Source: Chionis minor (taxonomy: Eukaryota; Chordata; Aves; Charadriiformes; Chionididae). From it: 64,000 bases of DNA. Positions 52,586 to 63,934 of this stretch are shown piece after piece (position 1 is the first letter of the stretch; every line of letters starts with the position of its first letter). The translations under genes and the position numbers were made by a program. The DNA lies in the NCBI GenBank assembly GCA_013398295.1, contig VZSF01003003.1:367061-431060 (forward strand). Direction: 5' to 3'. The notes beneath the pieces are model-generated. The model had not been told where the DNA came from, searched no databases, and saw nothing but the letters and a program-made list of their open reading frames with translations.

Positions 52586-55500
52586 CATGGTCAGGTCCAG
52601 TGTTTCCAGGGTGTTGCACCAACACAGTGTAGACAGAGGCTGTTCAGGAGGGCAAAGCAGGAGGAAGTGCAGTGAGTCAGGGAAGGCTCTCCCCTCCTCC
52701 TTCCAGCCTCCGTTTCCCTGGCCAGGGAGTGAACATCGCTGCAAAACTTACAAAAACATCTCTTGTGAACAGGAGGGGCCTGCAAGAGCTGTGACTATTT
52801 TATTTCCCTCTGATTTACCTTTCTCAATTACTTAAGATATGCCCCACCTCTTTTCACCCCACTGAGCTGTTTCTCAGTGGTTTCTTCATGTGGGTAAGGG
52901 TTTCAGCAATAAATAGTTCAAGGGCGGTTTTTGGCTCTGAGATCTGGAACCCCACTCTGCAGTCAAGACTCAGCACGCTCCTCCCAAACGCCCTTTGGGC
53001 TGAATTGAGAAAGCAATAAACTGATTAAAAAAAAAAATATAAAATGAGGTTTTTAAGGAAGAAAAACTTGGTCCTAAATGCTACAGAGTACTCACTATCG
53101 CATTCAAAGGCATAATTCTGTCTGTTGAGAACAGCAATATTAACTACAGGTGTCTGTTAAAAAATGAGGCAATATAGAGTTGGATGATTCTCTGTCAGCT
53201 CCGTTGCAGTAGGTTTGGAAAGAGCTATTTATTGTGTATCTGGAGATCAAGAGCAGCTTTCCATCAGCATAACTGCAGAGTACAGCCTGTAATCATTTTT
53301 GGTCTCAGTTTTAAACAGAAAATACAAAACTGAAAAACAAAATGAGGTGAGCTCTACTTCAGTGATACATTCACTTTTTTCAGGTGTTTGAAGCTTTAAA
53401 TAGTTCTTAGAACTTATTGTGATTCATACTGTAGAGTTTTATTTCAGTACTGCTTAGATTAATTCACACTAGAAGGATGCAAAATTGTGATTAGGAGATC
53501 AGTTAAGGAATCTTGTTTAATTGCCAGTACAAAAGTGACACTTAGAATAGGTGTCTATGAATGTATAATATATCAGAAGGAAGAATATCCAACCTATCTG
53601 AGGACTTAAAACGAAATGAAGGAGATTTAAAAATTCCTCCTTCAATATGAACCTATCTCTATTTGTCTGAATATTGCTTTATATTTTAAAAGAAGAGTCT
53701 TGAAAAAGTTAGAAGGAACAAGCTCTGATAAAACATAATGAAGAAAATGCCTTTAATGTTGAAACTGGTATTTTCCAGCTTTTTATATAATAGGCTGTGT
53801 AGCAGTTTTGGTCCTAATCCTTTTGAAGACGTATTGGAGTAAAGAAATGAGATGATTTCCTTTCCCACCTGAAAGAAACCTATTGCCCCACCAGAACACA
53901 CAACCGTTCACATCATAGATTCAGTGTGGTCACTGAAATAAAGGTCGGAAATTTTTTGCTTAGCCTTTGGTTTATTTGCATGCACCCACTGATGAACATT
54001 GACAAAGAAGAGCTCAGGTAAAGCAGACCCACGTGCTGCGGCAGGAGAACGTTGCTCTATGCAAAGTCATGTTTCTGTGCTTAAAGGACGTTATCGAAGC
54101 CTTTGGACGGGCTTCAGGTCTTGTTGAAATCATGGTAGAGTCCCTCTGGCTGGCACAGCAGGAACTTTACAGGCTCCCTGTGCTCCAGTGTAGCAGCCTG
54201 GAGCCATGAGAGAGCAGTAAATACCATTTGTCATCGCTGTTTTTCTCATCAGACTTCCCTCACACTTTTAGAGAGAAAAAAAAAAGGGAAAAAAGTCTTG
54301 CTAGTCACACTACTTTCTACTGGAGGCATTTTTATAAAGTATTCATAAGTAAAACTCAGGATTTCTCCTTGTTGAAAACTACTGTGATAATGCGAAGGTT
54401 TCTTCTGGTTTGATAATGAGGTGTATCTTTCACCCTTTACTCTCTTGACTCTTTAAATACCTTTTATTAGTATCATCTGCCCTCTTTATCGTGCCTCACA
54501 CACACAGCGAAAAATATCCCATAGAGTATAGTGTTCATATGCATTTATTAGTTACTATGAGTTTTATTACTGCATTTCATACTAACCTTCAAAAATTTTA
54601 ATCATACATTGTCCTCTTAGAAAACATACTGTACCGTCGCTTAGTGAGTAGTAAGTCTCCAAGAAAGCACACTGAGCAAAAACATTGTAATTCAGCTGGC
54701 AGATATATGAAAGAATTTAACCTCTAGTTAATATACAAGGGCCTTTAATGAGGATCTAGCATGAGAAAAAAATAAGGCTTAATATTACTGTATGCTCACC
54801 AGCTTGAAGTTCGGCCCCACCAAGTGAGACGATATGATGTACTTTGAGTTCAAATTGCATTTAAAACCCTTCCTGCAAATTCAGTTAGGCACCTAACAGC
54901 TGTGTCTGGAAAAGCATCCATTTTGTTCATATTCTTCTGAAATTATGGTCAGCACTGCCAGTACAATGGGAACCTTCATTAAAAGGGACTTGTTTTATTC
55001 CCACGTAATAGGTACAATGTTTTAGATTTCATAAATTAGCCTTTAACTTCCCTGAATTATGTCTCTTTTATGAATGTTTCAGACATTATCTGGGAATGCT
55101 TCTTTCTCTGGCATTTATTTGGAAATCACAGCTCATGATCACATCAGTTGCTAATAACTCAAACAGCATGCTTTTATGCATCTTGTTTACATAGGGTTTT
55201 TTTAATATCATTGCTGTTCATTAGGCTTTATATACTATGATTAACACCCCTTCTCCTCAGCAATTAAGTAATTTATCAGATGATAGACATTACTGTACAG
55301 GACCACCATATACTGAAAAATTAGGCTCACTTCAACAGAAGCAAGTATCTCTGCGCTAATTATCACCAGTGATAGTTATGCATAATAATAAAAAGCTTTC
55401 TAGAAAGATAATGAGGCAGATTTTACTCTCAATAACACTAATGTAAATGCATAATCATTCTGGCACATCCACAAAGTGGTTCTTCCAGATATACATAACC

Positions 55501-56974
55501 ATAGGTGGACTGTATTTATCCAGTAGAACAGATTTCTTGTCACTGCCTGGCTCCAGAGCAGCTGCCCTCATGTACAGCTGACATCAACCTTGGGGACACA
55601 ATCTTTCACCTGTGATCTGAGACACAAGTTCAGTGATTTTTTAAATTTTTTTTAACGTGGTCCATTGTGTCTAATAAATGACTTTTAAAAAAAAATAAAT
55701 GTTCCATGTTTTCCACCTCCTCAGCTGATGAGAAGCGATAGAGGAACAGGGGACGCTTCTGACAGTCAGAAATCTGACTCTAGGGATACAAGCTGAATTC
55801 ATTGCTGTTTTGCTCCTAAGGTATGGAATTGTGAGAAAGCCATTTATTGGGGCAAATCACTGTTAAAATCAGAAGTGGCGAAATTTTGCTTGCTATCATT
55901 TAGCTTGTCAATTAAAAAAAATACATGTTTCCACATGGATTTTTTTTTCTTTTCTCTTTTGACGCTTACAATTCCACTGAAATACAATGATAAAGGCACT
56001 CTCCTACTCTGGAAATACTTTACAAAGCAATTCCCTGAGTGTTGCCACAGACTAAGGATGAAGAATCAGCACAGCCTTTCATTTTTATAGAGTCTTTGAT
56101 ATAGTTCTTTGCAAGGTAACACTAAGAAAAGAACTGGAATTATGGGTTGCAATGGCAAGTTAAAGGGCAGCGGTGTTATTTGAAATGGAGTTTAGTCTGC
56201 TTATTTCAGCAACGACTGTTCAGTGGCAGGTATGACTGTCCCATGCAAATCACTAGTCATGAGCTTCAGCGGCAGTTTGCCTGTGCAAGACAAGATGAAC
56301 CCAACCGATTATAATCACTGCTTCCCTCCTCTGCAGTAGAAATTTGGGCTGTGACACACCATACCAGCTGCTGGACACTGGCTACTATAATAAAAGTTAA
56401 TTTGCAGGATGGTATGGGCTGCGTTAATTTTCAACGTGGCAAAATGCTAACAGTTGACCCAGCCTTGGGCTGGTGCTGTTTCATCAGCAAACTGAAAAAG
56501 GAAGTCAGTCATGAGTCATATAAAATGCTGTAGATGATAGACAATTATTTAGATTAGTCAAAGCCACAGGAGTCTGGAGGGGTATTAAGAGTAACATAAG
56601 AATGTGAAGCACAGCAGCACACTGGCAGATAAAATTCTTTGTAGCTAGAAAAAAGATATTCAGTCATTTACCTGGAAAGGAGGTACCATGTATACAAAGA
56701 GAATAGCTCCACTAAGGGACTGAAAGAAACTTCTCCCTTCCTTTTTCCCTCCTTACCCTCCAGAATACTCTACAGCCTGCTCACTAGGAAACCGTACAAG
56801 AATTATGGATGGTTTAGGTTAAATCTCCGTGAGATATCAGGTAGAGCAGAGATTAAAACCCAAGCCTCTGATATTTCACTGAGTACCCAAGCATTAGGCC
56901 CTTGGACTTTGAATTACATTTTTATGCCAGAAAAGAAAGCACATGTGGAGCAGCTGCATTGTAAAGGCCTGCAG

Positions 56975-57150
56975 TGGCCACCGTGGCATCCTGGACAGAG
57001 CCCGGTCCATCCATCCAGCTCTCGCTGAGTCCCCGAGGGGGCATGAGCCGAAGATTATCAAACTCTTGGATCCGTTCCGGGACACTAGCTGGGTATCGCA
57101 TTGCCCAGGATATGCCGTGGTGCGTGACCAGGTGCCCATTTCGGACACCA
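56975..57150. promoter_or_regulatory. Small CpG-enriched patch downstream of TFPI2
   Basis: About ten or more CpG dinucleotides fall in roughly 175 bases (for example in CCCGGTCC, CCCCGAGG, ATCCGTTCCGGG and TATCGC), while the surrounding sequence has few. Open frames exist on both strands here (71 codons plus, 84 codons minus), but neither shows a known domain. It could be a regulatory element or an exon of an unknown transcript. Confidence 0.25.
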
Positions 57151-58244
57151 GAATGTGAAGTGAGAAGATTTTAGGCTGCCTTTAAATCCCGGGTCCACTT
57201 TTGTATCCCACCCCAAGATACTACTACAAAAGTCAAAGACCCAGAGAGGTAAGGACTAATAGCCCATTTCTCAAACATGTTACCAGAGATTATACCCCAC
57301 AGCGATGCTGCTAAAAGATGGCTATCGTCTATGGTTAAAAACAGTGTTTAAATTGAAATTTAAATTTGAAACAGGCCCGGGTTTTTAAGCCATGGTCAGA
57401 AAGCTGCAACAAATGCAGCTGGGGTCCCCCGAAAGATAGTGCCAGGTATGAAAAAATATTCAGAGGGACACTCTGGGCTGCTGCTCCAGGCAGCGTGGCC
57501 ACAGTTCACAGCCTCAGGGAAGGGACATGGGCAGCATCCATGGGTAGCGTGCCCTGTCACCCCCAAGGGTGTTTATAGACTGTCCCTATTTCTGTTTGAA
57601 GGCTGGTTACCAGAGAAAGAGGTTTGGTATGGGACAAACACTCAAAACTGTACCACTAGTTACCTGCAATTTTCTGTCACGGAGCACGCTCATTCAGCCA
57701 CACTAAGTAACACATTAATTGAAATAAGTTTTTTTGAGATCAAGAACCAGAAATGGAGCAGTAGACTAGGGCAAACTTAATTGAAAATCCAGCGGTGATC
57801 GAAAAATCAGTAAGAAAAACAAATCTTGGCTGGTTTTCCCATCACGTTCCCTCTCTGCAATGGGGATAAAGCACACACCTGAAATTTTCTAACTGAAAGC
57901 CAATGTCATTTCAAGCAAATAGCCCGCTACCCACACAAAAGCTCTTCAGGTAGTGCAACATCAAACAGGAGACCCAGCAGCAGACAGTCAGCTTAACTAA
58001 GCACCCCTTTGAGAGCAGCTCTTTAGGGAGAGCCAGCTGAGCCATAAAAACTGCTGGGGATGAATGACATCAATGCAATTTACTGGCTTTCTTCAACTAA
58101 AGACGACAGCGTAAGGAAATGCTTTAAGAGACAACTAAACTCTGTTAGAGTCATAATGAGTAAATAATAGGTTCCATTACACATATTGGTGTATACAACT
58201 AATTCAGGATAATTAACAGAAGCATATGACAGAACAAGCTCTCC

Positions 58245-59258
58245 CTTTTTTCCCAAAAACATTTTATTAACATTACTTATGAATTCATATTTAGAAAATA
58301 TTGTATGTGAAATTAATTGAAATTCAGACATGGCTCAAATACAAAACATAAAAGAAGGTGCAATAATACCACCATAGGCATAATCTACCGTAAGAAATAC
58401 AATAGTGCCTCAAAAGAGGGATTACATGAGATTTGCAGAAGCTTCTGCTTTTCTGCTTTAACAGCCATAAATATGTATCAAGACCCTCAGCAGATGTAAT
58501 CAGTGTACCTCCATTAAAACCAATTAAATTATGCCGATTTGTGCCATACAAGGATCTGGAGTGTAACCAAGCAGAAATTTCAAATGTCATGAAAAAGTAA
58601 TGGCTCCATTTTCATTTTAATACTCAAGTAGCTTATGCATTGCCTTTGTCAGAGTGTTTATCAAAGTACCCCTATTCCCAATTTTCTCTTGTGGGATGAG
58701 CCAGATTTAAATTTCTACTTTTTTTACTGTTATGAAAGCTTCTGAAAGCCTTGACTATGAACATAACTGTAAAGGACAGTCTACTTAAATGATAGTGCCA
58801 AAGTGTGTAAAATGGCAGGGCAATAAACCTCTGAACATACTTTTGAAAGGTTCTTTATCTTTAGCAAGCAGAAGATGCCAATAAAATCCATGGTAGATAT
58901 CTAGCTTTGTACTCTCCTTAGTTATATTCTGAGACGATTGATTTTTCAAATCTTAATTAATGTGTAACAACTGAAATACTCTCCCAAGACAGTAGTAACA
59001 TTCCCCCATAAAAACATGGAAATCTATATACCTGGCTTTGCCAAAGTATTACTGCAAAGACAACAGAGCAGAAGAACCAAAGGTAGGTTCATTCTTCTTC
59101 TATTAAATGCAGTTCTTCATAAAAAGTGAGTTGGGAAAAAAAAAGCAGTCCCAAAAGACAGAACTGTGTCAGTGTATAAAACCGTGTGGAAACTATCTTA
59201 CAAAAGAAGAAAGTGGAATCAAAAGAAGGTGTTTCAAACATCCAAGTGCACATCAGCT
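58245..59258 (-). other. TFPI2: Probable TFPI2 3' untranslated region
   Basis: Downstream of the TFPI2 stop on the minus strand there is no further coding signal. The first exact AATAAA I find on that strand is at 58268-58263, followed by a G/T-rich stretch, so a 3' UTR of about 1 kb is plausible. An ATTAAA variant at 58621-58616 is an earlier alternative. At least five ATTTA pentamers occur on the minus strand (near 59104, 58786, 58708, 58525 and 58468), which could act as AU-rich decay elements. The end point is inferred; transcript data would be needed to fix it. Confidence 0.4.
58263..58268 (-). terminator. Candidate polyadenylation signal AATAAA for TFPI2
   Basis: This is an exact AATAAA hexamer on the minus strand, about 1 kb past the TFPI2 stop. 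A G- and T-containing downstream region (minus-strand GCTTGTTCTGTC) follows it. It is the first canonical hexamer after the stop in this orientation, but single hexamers are common in AT-rich DNA. Confidence 0.35.
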
Positions 59259-59359
59259 TTAAGACTTCGGGTTATATGTCTGAGGTTTTTTAACCAGTTT
59301 TCTCATCATTCTTCTGCGGAATGCATTCATTGGCTTGTTGATTTTTGGTTTCTGAGTCC
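59259..59359 (-). CDS. TFPI2: TFPI2 terminal exon: basic C-terminal tail and stop
   Basis: A pyrimidine-rich tract and TTAGCAG acceptor (AG at 59361-59360) precede this phase-1 exon. Joined to the G left by the Kunitz 3 exon, it encodes GTQKPKINKPMN, then AFRRRMMRKLVKK and PQTYNPKS before TAA at 59261-59259. The tail is strongly basic, which matches the lysine/arginine-rich C-terminus known in TFPI2 and thought to bind heparan sulfate in the matrix. It is too short to stand out as an open frame; I identified it from its position, splice site, phase and charge. The alternation of basic clusters is preserved, but the sequence differs a good deal from the mammalian tail as I remember it. Confidence 0.88.
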
Positions 59360-62300
59360 CTGCTAAGAAAACAAAGGAAGCAGTTAGGGAAACAGTATGA
59401 CAAGACTGTTCCTACTCTTTATGGTTTGAGCTTTTTCTTTTCATGTCATGCTGTTTAAGTAGCTGAGCCAATAATAACAAACACATCAGAAACCGTAAAA
59501 TGTGTTCTGGACACCTTATTCTCACACCCTGTAAGGTCTCCAATGTGTCCACCTTTGGCACTGGAGTCCCACTTTGCTGCTCTTTTCCTGAGCAAGTACC
59601 AAAGTCTTTTCTACCTGTCCTGCAGTGACAGCAGAATGGAAGTTAACACACTGCTCTGTCTGGGGGGGAAGAAGTATTACCACATTTCTCTGAACAACAC
59701 AGGGGCAAAGCCTAAAATATAACCAGAGCTAGTGGGAGACGAAAAGGTGAAATGATTTGGGTTTCTGCAGAGGACTGTGTTTCACACAGAAGCTGCAGAG
59801 TGGCCAAAGATAGTCAGGGTTATCTCCAGGAATGCTTACGAAGGCTGCATGAGATGTGTGAACACAGTTCAGAAAACAAGTACTTTGCAAACCTGACTGA
59901 AAATCTTACGTCTTTATGCTACCTGTTTACCTGTGGCCAGTTCCCAATCCTTTCGCTGTCACCGCAACGTATTTATTTGTTTTCCAATTTAACTTTTTTT
60001 AAAATTAAATGAATTGGAAACCTTTTCACTCCAAAAGCTATAGATGAATTCAAACAACAGTTGCATATTTGCAGAGGGAAGGTCATCTGAATTCAACCTG
60101 AGACTCCAAAAGGTAACAGGAAAGATGCTGGGCAGGGAATTATAGGAGCAGGAGAGAAGGAGTGGCTTAAGTTGCCTTAAAGATTTGCTTAGTGTTGCTG
60201 TACACTCCCAAGCTATAGAAATGAATATGTATAGCACAACATTAATTAGCACTAATTATGCCCTTAACTGTGGGCTTTAGTTGTACCAAGCCTTACTGAA
60301 TTGTGAAATCCACAAGTTAGTGAAAAAGCTTATAACCGAACCTTTACATTTGGCTACCTGGTGCTCTAGTTACAAGACAGACAGCATTTCCTTATTTCTT
60401 TCTTCCAGGAAACAGTGAGGAAGGGAGAACCCCCAGGTGGCTCTGGCTAGGTGTGGGCAGTGGCAGAGCACGGAGGCGAGACGCCGAAGAGGCAGTTTCC
60501 TTCCTCCTGTCTCTTTGCACACTGAGGCTGGAGCCTGGCCCTACCATTTCCCAGGCAGTAATAGATGCAAATTAGATAATCACAAGCATCTCAGATAGAC
60601 TTAGCGTGCTATTAAAGACTCCCTTACAATACTAGAATGGCAGAGACACACTCAGACTTGTCACCCACAGAAATATTACTCCCATGACTAACCGGCAGAT
60701 ATTATTTTTACTTCTGAGGACTGTGCTTGGGGTGCAACCTGTGCCCCAGCCCGGGATTTCTAGCCCAGAAATGAAGAATCATCTCCTGACTTAAGCAATC
60801 TGACTACACATCTTAAATCCTGAAGTATTCAGGCCTTGTGCACATCTCATGTTTAAAACGTAGCTACTTTTTTTTTTTTCCCAGAGTCAATGTACGTGCT
60901 AGATACAGCCTTAATTTTTTTCCCCATTAGTATCAATTTTTTAAATATTGTGGTGTGACCACTTCCTGAGTGCTCTGGGGGTCAACAGTAATTATGCTTT
61001 TCTCTCTCATTGATTTATATATAAGATGAATTAAACTAGAGTACTAAAACTTGCAATAGATGGTATGAACTGCAGGTAAAAGCACAACTGTTGTGACCTA
61101 TAAGCACAGCCAGTAGCTAATTTGAATAAAGCCATTAAGAAAAATCAATTATCATTCCCAACCCCTCCCCCTACAGCCATAGAAGCTGTTGACTCAGCAC
61201 AACTGATGAGGCAGAAGTCTTCAGGAATGGGAATAGAAAATGGAATCAAGGGAGAAGGGTAACTGCTGAAAATGCGAAAGAAAAAAGTAAATTGATTTCA
61301 CAACTCATTTTAATCCTACTTAAAAATATCTAGAAGAAAATCATACATTAATTAGTGTTCATGTTGGTACTGAACAGTTTAAAGACTGATTCCTTGTGGG
61401 CTCTAGTAAGTTAATTAGTCTTTTTGTGTGCCCTTCTCTACACTTCATTCAAAAATGGTGTAATCACCTCGCATCACACTGTTCTTGTCAGAAGGATTTA
61501 ATGCTGCCTCTCAGTTTTCCCTGCCTCTGAAAACAGAGAGTCCAAAATGCAAAAAGCATGTGCATGTAGCAAGCCAAGGTGAGCAAAGGAACACTGTGAA
61601 CACTTGTTCTTTGTATTGCTTTAACTGCTTATGACTGACAAAATACAAAAAATCTTACCTTTTCTGCAGACATTGTAGCAATCCGTTTCAGTAACGAAGT
61701 TATTGGCATTTCCGCCACAGCCAGTATATTTGAACTCCTTACATGATTTAGTCTTGGTGTCATAGTAGTAGCGACTTACAGAAGAAGAACACAATCCTTC
61801 ATCCTTTGGGCTATAGCATAGCAAGGGACCAGCTTGAAAAAAAGAAAGGGGAAAAAAAAGGAGAAAGACAAATTACATAAATGTAATCTCTACGCCTGGC
61901 TTAAAATTCACCCTGCAATAAATTTTGTGGCTAAACAGCTCTTGTTGCCATTGAGCTGACATGACGGTTACTGCAGACTTTAGAGACTTACTACATCTTA
62001 TTCCTGTGACTTATGAATTTGAGAAAGCAACAGACACTCCCAGAAAATACGATTACTACCCCACAAGTGAAATTTATCAGCTTTCCCCATTTGGGGTGCC
62101 ATGCATACAACAGGTGAGATATTCACATCGTCTGGCCAGAAGTCATATTCCATATACATTAGAATATAATAATTCCATTGGAACTACCTGGTAGAGGAAA
62201 AATTTTAATTATCCTTGCTATGATTTTGCTAGTAAATCCTGCCCACTTGCAGCAAAAAAAGTACGAAACCCATCGCTTTCCTCACAAGAATCATGTTTCG

Positions 62301-63934
62301 CTTTGCCTCAACAAAATTTTACTTTTCCTGCTGGAGATCTTTTACCAGTTTATGGATGTGCAACAGAGAAATGAAAAATAGTTCAGCATTCACCTAAGAA
62401 AATGCTGACAATCTGCCATCAGCCAAAAATAACTGTCTCATCAAGCACTAATAAAGCTTAGCCAGTGACAGCTTTTATACATTCTGATAGATCTCTCTTC
62501 TTCCAAGATCCTGTCTCACACTGGATATTAACCTGGTGTTTATGATAACACTTTGGTATAGTCACCTGCTTATAATTACTATCGCCTTTAAAGTTCAGAC
62601 AGAGAGACAGTGAAGAGTCACTTCAGGCAAAAAACTTTTACCAGTTGAGCTGGCGAGTGCAAAAAAACCCAAGCCACCTAATACCACCACTCAGACCTGA
62701 ATTTTAGAAAGGCACTTCTGATTTATAATCGGATATCACTGCCCTGAACGTGACTGCCACACGTCTCATACAGCTGCCTCAACGCAGATCTCCAACCTTA
62801 TTTCCCTTCAAATTACACACATGCAGCTCTCTAGAAGTCCTGAGATCGCTTGAATGTAGCTGTGGGCACATTTAAGGTCACAATATTAAACTCACACAGC
62901 ATTTTGTTCTTTCAATAACAGCTGAGGCAAGTGCCACATGAAAGTCTGTAGACAACATAAACATCTGCATCACAGAAGTCTTCAAAAAAATCACTGTATG
63001 GGTATCCAGAGGAAAATATCAAACAAATATCATCTTCATATCGCTTTCAAACCATCTATTTTATTAAAAATTTGGAACAACCATTACTTTTCTCTGGCAG
63101 ACAGAGGTCCACACAAGACTGCAAATCTTTGAAGTTGTTGCCGTTTCCGTAACAGCCACCGTAGATGAACTCCTCGCACCTCATTGAGGTCAAGTTAAAG
63201 GCGTATCTTTTGAGATGACTCCTGCAAGGTCCTCCATCAGCCTCCATCCGGCATATTTTGGGCACTTCTGCAACCAAAATAGTTTCATCCTCTGTAAAAT
63301 CAACCCTTGGTGCTCCTTGTACTCAACAACACGTTAGCGTAGACAAAACACTCTGGCCGCAGGCATGTCCCACCTTGTCCCGCTACCTGCGCTCTTTAGT
63401 AAAGTGGGATAAGCTTTACAGGAGGAATCTGGTGCATTAGTTAGCAACTAGTTATAACGCTAAATAGCATTTAAAATATTAATAGTTAAATTCTGCATGT
63501 CGCTTCCGAGACAACTCGCTCGGGTTTCTCTGCGGGCAATTTGACATCAGCGAGAGGGTTGCTACAAGCAGGAGGGGACAGAGGGGGTGGGTGCCAAGCC
63601 CCCCGCCAGCAGCCCAGCCTCCCCGCTGCTCCCGCAAGCCCCCGCAAGCCCCCTGCCACCCCGGGGCGCTCCGGGGCAGCGAGCCCCGTCGGCGCGGCGC
63701 CCCTCTCGGCCCCCCCCAGGGGGGAAAGGCGGCGGGGCCGGTGCCCGGACTCACTCTTGATGGTCCAGCAGTTCTTCTCGCAGTCGTCCAGGGTGAGGAA
63801 GTTGTTGGCGTTGCCGTGGCAGCCCCCGTAGGTGAACTCCTGGCAGCTCTGCGTGTACCGGTCGTAGTACCAGCGCGGCACCAGGGCGCGGCAGGGCCCG
63901 TCGTCGGGGGGCAGCAGGCAGGCGCGCTGCTTCC
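59259..63934 (-). CDS. TFPI2: TFPI2, tissue factor pathway inhibitor 2 (partial, four 3' coding exons)
   Basis: This is a secreted Kunitz-type serine protease inhibitor. In mammals TFPI2 is deposited in extracellular matrix and inhibits plasmin, trypsin and related proteases. The coding segments are 63934-63755, 63267-63088, 61832-61659 and 59359-59259, read on the minus strand. They join in frame through phase-1 junctions with GT donors and AG acceptors, separated by introns of 487, 1255 and 2299 bp. Together they encode three six-cysteine Kunitz domains followed by a lysine/arginine-rich tail and a TAA stop, which is the TFPI2 domain order. The third domain's CYSPKDEGLC start and the basic tail point to TFPI2 more than TFPI. 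The first exon, with the start codon and signal peptide, is not visible and should lie beyond base 64000. No frameshift or premature stop is seen, so the gene looks functional. Confidence 0.95.
61659..61832 (-). CDS. TFPI2: TFPI2 exon encoding Kunitz domain 3
   Basis: This 174-bp phase 1-1 exon follows a long pyrimidine tract and an acceptor ending TTCAAG (AG at 61834-61833), and is followed by a strong GTAAGA donor at 61658. The peptide runs GPLLCYSPKDEGLC to CYNVCRK with all six cysteines. The residue after cysteine 2 is Ser, not Arg or Lys, so this domain is unlikely to be a strong trypsin-like inhibitor; human domain 3 is, as I recall, similar. The YTGCGGNANNF block is conserved. The stretch SSSVSRYYYD has no N-X-S/T sequon, although I recall one (NVT) at this place in the human protein. 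Its function in the family is less clear than that of domain 1. Confidence 0.95.
63088..63267 (-). CDS. TFPI2: TFPI2 exon encoding Kunitz domain 2
   Basis: This 180-bp phase 1-1 exon follows an acceptor ending TTGCAG (AG at 63269-63268) and ends before a GTAATG donor at 63087. The peptide begins VPKICRMEADGGPC and ends CVDLCLPEK, with six cysteines in Kunitz spacing. The reactive loop is GPCRSH, giving Arg at P1. The YGGCYGNGNNF block has ordinary spacing with no insertion. One N-glycosylation sequon, NLT, lies between cysteines 2 and 3. From memory, human domain 2 has Glu at P1 and a short insertion near cysteine 4, so this copy looks closer to a canonical inhibitory Kunitz domain. That comparison is from knowledge, not computed here. 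Confidence 0.95.

Larger units (their letters stand above)
46021..58244. other. Intergenic sequence downstream of TFPI2, no gene seen
   Basis: I see no coding exon. A GC-richer patch near 52080-52420 produces overlapping frames on both strands without known domains, and a CpG-enriched patch lies at about 56975-57150. The AT-rich part around 55180-55480 has several homeodomain-like TAATTA/ATTA motifs. Confidence 0.6.

Noticed and set aside
62178..62381. Plus frame with a hydrophobic, signal-peptide-like start inside a TFPI2 intron
   Set aside because: It lies antisense in the intron between the Kunitz 2 and 3 exons, begins with TTG rather than ATG, and shows no domain.
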